Of a DNA stretch of 8,330 bases, positions 5,224 through 8,330 are shown in pieces (position 1 is the first letter of the stretch; each line of letters opens with the position of its first letter). The translations under genes were made by a program, and so were the position numbers. Origin of the DNA: a candidate division WWE3 bacterium (GTDB taxonomy: Bacteria > Patescibacteriota > 4484-211 > JAGQKX01); NCBI GenBank assembly GCA_020429905.1, contig JAGQKX010000031.1, forward strand, positions 1-8,330. Direction: 5' to 3'. The notes beneath the pieces were generated by a model that was not told where the DNA came from, made no database searches, and worked only from the letters and a program-made list of their open reading frames with translations.

Positions 5224-6249
5224 ATGAATCTCGAAGCATTTTTGACGGACCAATTACAGAACCAAAGCCAGTATGAACTGACGGATCAGGATAAACTTAT
5301 TTTGGAAAACGAAGGGGTAGATGCTTTTATGTTTGCCAAATTAACGACCAAAAAATTCCGTCGGTGGGCGCTCGACGATACAACGATTGAGAGAGTCAAT
5401 ACCGCGATTGATATAGCCGTCAAAGAGAAACAACCTCTTCAGGTGATTTTCCCACAAGGCGGGTACAAATTATGGCGATTCAGTGATAGCTATCCCGAAG
5501 CAGACTGGGCAGAGTTTTTCAATATTGCCCATTTAATCAATTATCTAGCTCCGATTGCCCATGGATACAAACCTGGTATTCAACTGTATTACTACATGCA
5601 TACGCTTTTGCCTGAGGTTCATGATAACTTACCTACAGAAGATATCGATGCGTATCTTAGATCTTTTCAGGAATTATTGGATCAGTTTTCACCCTATTTG
5701 CCAGAGAATTTCACCATTACGATATCAAAAGATGCGGATTTTTATGGTTCGCGAGAGCACTATTTTGAAACGCTTGAATCGCATTTTGAAAAAGGAAAAA
5801 AAGATTTTGAAGAGAGCGATATTTCTAAACAAGAAGCAATGCTGAAAACTTCGGAACTCAATATTAAATGGGATGGTAAGGAAGACTGGACCAAACTATC
5901 AGAGGCGGAGAAGCAAGAGAAGATTAAGATAGGCGCCATGTACGAGAAAACCATGTCATACCTAGAGGAACCCCGAGTTTTTACCAAATCAGAAGATAAA
6001 GTTTTGATCTTCATTAAATCAGGTGGCGGCTGGTTAGGGGTAGGGAGCTCCAAAAATTCCATCACTAAATACTGGACTGGTACTGGAGTCGCTGAAATGA
6101 AAGGCGAAAAGTGGTACGGAAGAATTCTTTCTCCCGCACAATACGAAGATTTGAAAGATTCAATTAGTTATCAGGAAGTAAATTTCTTACCGCTGAAGAA
6201 TTTTTCCCGCATTGGCACTATTGAAGAAGTTAATTTCGTCCATCTATAG
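5224..6249 (+). CDS. Unknown protein (341 aa) with GGYKLWR and DWAEFF motifs
   Basis: I do not recognise a characterised family. The protein looks globular and soluble, without signal peptide or membrane segments. The most conserved-looking block is at about 72-165: QVIFPQGGYKLWR (73-85), DWAEFFNIAHL (94-104), PIAHGYKPGIQLYYY (110-124), then NLPTEDIDAYLRSFQELL (135-152) and a YLPENF segment. The arrangement faintly recalls the core of isocyanide synthases (PvcA/DIT1-like: phosphate-binding Arg/Lys, then a 'Y-x-P-G' strand), but I would not assign that function. A charged helical middle (about 180-245) and a C-terminal part with KSGGGWLGVG (265-274) and TKYWTGTG (281-288) follow. No Shine-Dalgarno precedes the ATG, whose upstream sequence is the 3' half of tRNA-Cys, so it is probably expressed from a joint tRNA-mRNA transcript. 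Confidence 0.75.
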   Translation: MNLEAFLTDQLQNQSQYELTDQDKLILENEGVDAFMFAKLTTKKFRRWALDDTTIERVNTAIDIAVKEKQPLQVIFPQGGYKLWRFSDSYPEADWAEFFNIAHLINYLAPIAHGYKPGIQLYYYMHTLLPEVHDNLPTEDIDAYLRSFQELLDQFSPYLPENFTITISKDADFYGSREHYFETLESHFEKGKKDFEESDISKQEAMLKTSELNIKWDGKEDWTKLSEAEKQEKIKIGAMYEKTMSYLEEPRVFTKSEDKVLIFIKSGGGWLGVGSSKNSITKYWTGTGVAEMKGEKWYGRILSPAQYEDLKDSISYQEVNFLPLKNFSRIGTIEEVNFVHL

Positions 6250-6300
6250 TTAAACGTAAGTTTTTTGTTTATCCTATAAGAAAAATTTTCAAAATTAGTA

Positions 6301-6306
6301 TATAAT
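6301..6306 (+). promoter_or_regulatory. -10 box of the GtrA-GT2 glycosyltransferase operon
   Basis: A perfect TATAAT in an AT-rich stretch predicts a start near 6313 and a leader of about 70 nt. No good -35 box lies at the right distance. No terminator is apparent after the 341-aa gene, so some read-through into this operon is possible. Confidence 0.5.
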
Positions 6307-6326
6307 AGGCCCCAATTTAGTGGCAC

Positions 6327-6347
6327 GTTGACAAGTTAATTGTCGAC
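6327..6347 (+). other. Hairpin in the 5' leader of the glycosyltransferase mRNA
   Basis: GTTGACAA (6327-6334) pairs with TTGTCGAC (6340-6347) over 8 bp, with one G-U pair and a 5-nt loop. A second weaker pair, ACAGA (6346-6350) with TCTGT (6361-6365), overlaps its last bases, so the two stems could compete. No U-run follows. The element could be a leader structure or a DNA-level operator. Confidence 0.45.
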
Positions 6348-6370
6348 AGAAAGTAGTAAATCTGTAGTAC

Positions 6371-6378
6371 GAGGAGGT
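6371..6378 (+). promoter_or_regulatory. Shine-Dalgarno site of the GtrA-GT2 gene
   Basis: GAGGAGGT lies 4 nt before the ATG at 6383 and fixes this start. It gives the gene a conventional leadered initiation, unlike several genes earlier in the window. Confidence 0.85.
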
Positions 6379-6382
6379 ACGT

Positions 6383-7933
6383 ATGCAGCTACTGCGTAGT
6401 TTGTATCACTGGGTCCGTTCGCGGATCCGACGACTGACAGGATTTGGCCTTGTTGGCGGCTTTGTCATGGTAGTCGGGGTGGCCCTATTGGGGTTACTTG
6501 TAGAAGTATTGCAGGTAGACCCTCGGGTTGCCTACATTGTAGTTGCAGTAATAAGTATCGAAAGCAATTTTTTGCTTAATCGATACTTTAATTGGAAAGA
6601 CCGGGCAAAAACGGGTTCGTTTTGGGCACAATGGCGTCGTTTTCACGCTGCCAGGGTGTTCACGTTTCCGTTAAACCAGATTCTTTTCAACCTGCTCATT
6701 TCTTTGGGATCGGGATGGCTCTTGGCTACATTAGTCGGAGTTGTCGTAACAACCGTGATTAATTTCATCGGTTTAGATTTCTTTGTGTTTTCTGAGGAGC
6801 GAAAAATATCTCCAGAAGCCTTGGAAATCGAAGCGTTACCGGTTCCAAATCTCTCCATTTCGGTGATCATCCCTGCAGTTAATGAGCAGGCGACGGTCAG
6901 AGCATGTGTTGAATCTCTTTTGGCACAAGTGTACAAACCGATGGAGATCATTCTCAGTACGAATCGCGGAGATCCGACGATTGCTGCTATCCAAGATTAT
7001 GTTGATCAAGGATTAGTGACACTCGTCTTTTTCGATCGGCCTGCTGATTGGGTCGGCCGCGATACGAACATGAGACGGCTCTTAGGACTGAACGAAGCAA
7101 GGGGAGATATCCTCGCGCTTACCGACGCAAAAATCTGGGCTCCTGAGGATTGGCTATTAAAAATTGCCAAACTCGTTGCGCAGGGCGAAGATGCTGTGGC
7201 GGGAATTACCGAGCGAATGCCCGGTGATAAACGGTTCTTAAGTGTCATGTGGGATGAGGCATTTTTCCGCGAGAATGTGCGGTGGAATGTTCGTCATCTT
7301 ACGCCAGAAAACTTCGGCCGTGTGAATGGGTTACCGGTGACTGCCAACATCGCCTTTACCCAACAGGTTCTTGAGGCTATTAGAGCGCTTTTTCCTGTAC
7401 ATGATATTCACGGCTGGGAAGATTTCTTTTTGAGTTCGGTCATCAAAAATGCAGGATTCATCATTCGAACCACAAACCAAGTGGTGACACATCGAATGCA
7501 TAAAGTGAGCCTGCGAAGCGCCAAACATTTGATTACTGGTATGGCAGCTCGTCAATTTATCCTTCAGCTCCCAGATAATGAATTTGCCCAACGCCGTCAT
7601 CGGCTGGCGGTAATCATTACTGCGACGCAGTTGGCTGGATTGTCGTTTCTGCTTTCTATCGGATTGATCTTTGATTGGGTGATGGCACTCTATGCTTTAT
7701 TGTCTCTCACAGTAAGTATGCTGTTAGGGCTTGGAGTGTATAACGCCATTATCGCCAATGAATGGCGCGCGCTCTTTTTTCCACCGTTGGTTTTGTACCA
7801 AATAGAATTGTGGATCATTGGGTATTGGATCAGCACGATACTCAGAGGTGACATCCCCGGATGGCTGGCAAGTTTTTTGAAGTCATTACGGATAATCCTT
7901 ATATCCATACTCGGCGGTGGAGGAGGAACATGA
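6383..7933 (+). CDS. Membrane glycosyltransferase: GtrA-like domain fused to family 2 glycosyltransferase
   Basis: Residues about 16-137 form a GtrA-like membrane domain with four predicted helices and the two typical hallmarks: NFLLNRYFNW (62-71) at the end of helix two and INFIGLDFFVF (126-136) at the end of helix four. GtrA proteins are thought to move or present polyprenyl-linked sugars. A GT2 (GT-A fold) domain follows from SISVIIPAVNEQ (158-169), with ALTDAKIWAPEDWL (245-258) in the DxD region and HGWEDFFLSSVIKNAG (343-358) supplying the acidic 'ED' motif. Three C-terminal membrane helices lie at about 407-429, 432-455 and 465-486. The expected second acidic residue of DxD is Lys here (D248-A-K250). 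The last residues are poly-Gly, encoded by the ribosome-binding site of the next gene. Sugar donor and acceptor are unknown; a lipid-linked envelope glycan is the natural guess. Confidence 0.88.
   Translation: MQLLRSLYHWVRSRIRRLTGFGLVGGFVMVVGVALLGLLVEVLQVDPRVAYIVVAVISIESNFLLNRYFNWKDRAKTGSFWAQWRRFHAARVFTFPLNQILFNLLISLGSGWLLATLVGVVVTTVINFIGLDFFVFSEERKISPEALEIEALPVPNLSISVIIPAVNEQATVRACVESLLAQVYKPMEIILSTNRGDPTIAAIQDYVDQGLVTLVFFDRPADWVGRDTNMRRLLGLNEARGDILALTDAKIWAPEDWLLKIAKLVAQGEDAVAGITERMPGDKRFLSVMWDEAFFRENVRWNVRHLTPENFGRVNGLPVTANIAFTQQVLEAIRALFPVHDIHGWEDFFLSSVIKNAGFIIRTTNQVVTHRMHKVSLRSAKHLITGMAARQFILQLPDNEFAQRRHRLAVIITATQLAGLSFLLSIGLIFDWVMALYALLSLTVSMLLGLGVYNAIIANEWRALFFPPLVLYQIELWIIGYWISTILRGDIPGWLASFLKSLRIILISILGGGGGT
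7921..7926 (+). promoter_or_regulatory. Shine-Dalgarno site of the GT39-like gene, inside the upstream coding region
   Basis: AGGAGG lies within the poly-Gly codons ending the GT2 gene. It is 6 nt before the ATG at 7933 but only 3 nt before an in-frame ATG at 7930, so 7933 is the better start. The stop TGA (7931-7933) and this ATG share one base (TGATG), the arrangement of termination-reinitiation coupling. Confidence 0.75.
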
Positions 7934-8330
7934 TGAACCGACGACACGTCATGTATGGTTTAGTACTTTTGGTGTTGGCGGTAGGTCTTCGTCTTACAGC
8001 GATCTATCATGTTGGGATTGAAGTTGATGAGCCCGTGAATTGGGAAGTCTCTCAGTTCATTTCTGAAAACGGATATCCTGGTATAAAAGGTCAGCTTGGC
8101 GGAGATCCTGAAGTTGCACTATTCCACCCGGCGTTTGGTTTTCAGCTTGTTGCTGAATGGTTTACCATCACCGGTAATCACAGCCTAGTGGCCGCGCGAA
8201 TGGTGAGTGTTTTTTCTTCAGTGCTGGCAATCGTCATGATTACCGTACTTGTATGGAAAACGATTTCACCACAAGCCGGTCTCATCGTGTTGTTGTTGCT
8301 GTCAACTGACGGGTGGTTAGTTACCACTAA
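7933..8330 (+). CDS. Polytopic GT39/PMT-like glycosyltransferase, N-terminal part only
   Basis: The first 132 codons are present and the frame runs off the window. A membrane helix (about 6-25) leads into an outer loop with GIEVDEPVNW (28-37). The Asp-Glu pair (32-33) sits where GT-C family enzymes (ArnT, PMT, GT39-like) keep their catalytic DE motif after the first helix. HPAFGFQLVAEWFTITGNHSLVAARM (65-90) matches the following 'HPP...G...AAR' stretch, then two more hydrophobic segments (about 92-108 and 114-124) begin. Such enzymes transfer a sugar from a polyprenyl-phosphate donor on the outer face of the membrane. The one-base overlap with the GtrA-GT2 gene suggests a functional pair: the GT2 protein would make or flip the lipid-linked sugar and this enzyme would use it. 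That is inference from context. Confidence 0.75.
   Translation, partial: MNRRHVMYGLVLLVLAVGLRLTAIYHVGIEVDEPVNWEVSQFISENGYPGIKGQLGGDPEVALFHPAFGFQLVAEWFTITGNHSLVAARMVSVFSSVLAIVMITVLVWKTISPQAGLIVLLLLSTDGWLVTT

Noticed and set aside
5224..6249. Naming the 341-aa protein an isocyanide (isonitrile) synthase
   Set aside because: The resemblance is limited to a short motif order and could be chance; no partner oxygenase gene is nearby.
6328..6359. TTGACA (6328-6333) as a -35 box with TAGTAA (6354-6359)
   Set aside because: The spacer would be 20 bp and the -10 is weak; the upstream TATAAT is a better promoter and TTGACA is part of the leader hairpin.
7930..7932. ATG at 7930 as start of the GT39-like gene
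   Set aside because: It is only 3 nt from the AGGAGG site; the next in-frame ATG at 7933 has better spacing. The two differ by one Met.
7690..7947. Minus-strand ORF of 85 codons at the end of the glycosyltransferase gene
   Set aside because: Antisense shadow; it begins with a poly-Pro run that is just the complement of the Gly/SD stretch.

Overview
The window looks like bacterial chromosome with standard stop codons (TGA ends the glycosyltransferase gene), compact spacing, short bacterial promoters and rho-independent terminators. There are no insertion sequences, phage genes or CRISPR repeats. Several traits fit a Candidate Phyla Radiation (Patescibacteria) genome: a stand-alone single-domain MGMT-like protein, an odd RNB nuclease, a small secreted helical protein with a Gly/Met-rich tail, an unrecognised 341-residue protein, and apparently leaderless genes. 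That placement is inference from style, not from a marker gene.

Layout from left to right. (1) 1-1102, minus strand: a PQQ-dependent glucose/sorbosone dehydrogenase-like protein, cut at its C-terminus by the window edge. (2) 1186-1500, plus: a 104-residue MGMT/Ogt DNA-binding-domain protein that keeps the PCHR active-site motif, divergent from (1) across 83 bp. (3) 1577-3616, minus: a 679-residue exoribonuclease with an RNB catalytic domain, but with tandem double-stranded-RNA-binding domains (dsRBDs) at the C-terminus in place of the usual cold-shock and S1 domains. (4) 3802-4434, minus: a peptidase E-like (S51) serine peptidase with a GTG start. (5) 4549-5013, plus: a secreted helical protein with a strong terminator. 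(6) 5144-5217: tRNA-Cys(GCA) with an unusual anticodon loop, followed only 6 nt later by (7) 5224-6249, a conserved-looking protein of unknown function. (8) 6383-7933: a membrane GtrA-GT2 glycosyltransferase fusion, translationally coupled to (9) 7933-8330+, the start of a GT39-like polytopic glycosyltransferase.

The genes do not form one pathway. The right end (8-9) is an envelope glycan/lipid-linked sugar operon. Genes 3 and 4 lie on the same strand but gene 3 has its own promoter. The most interesting parts are the RNB plus tandem dsRBD nuclease, with an inverted repeat over its promoter; a repeated promoter design (-10 box 6-7 nt before the start codon) that implies leaderless mRNAs for three genes; and the tRNA-Cys that appears to serve as the 5' leader of a protein gene without a Shine-Dalgarno sequence.
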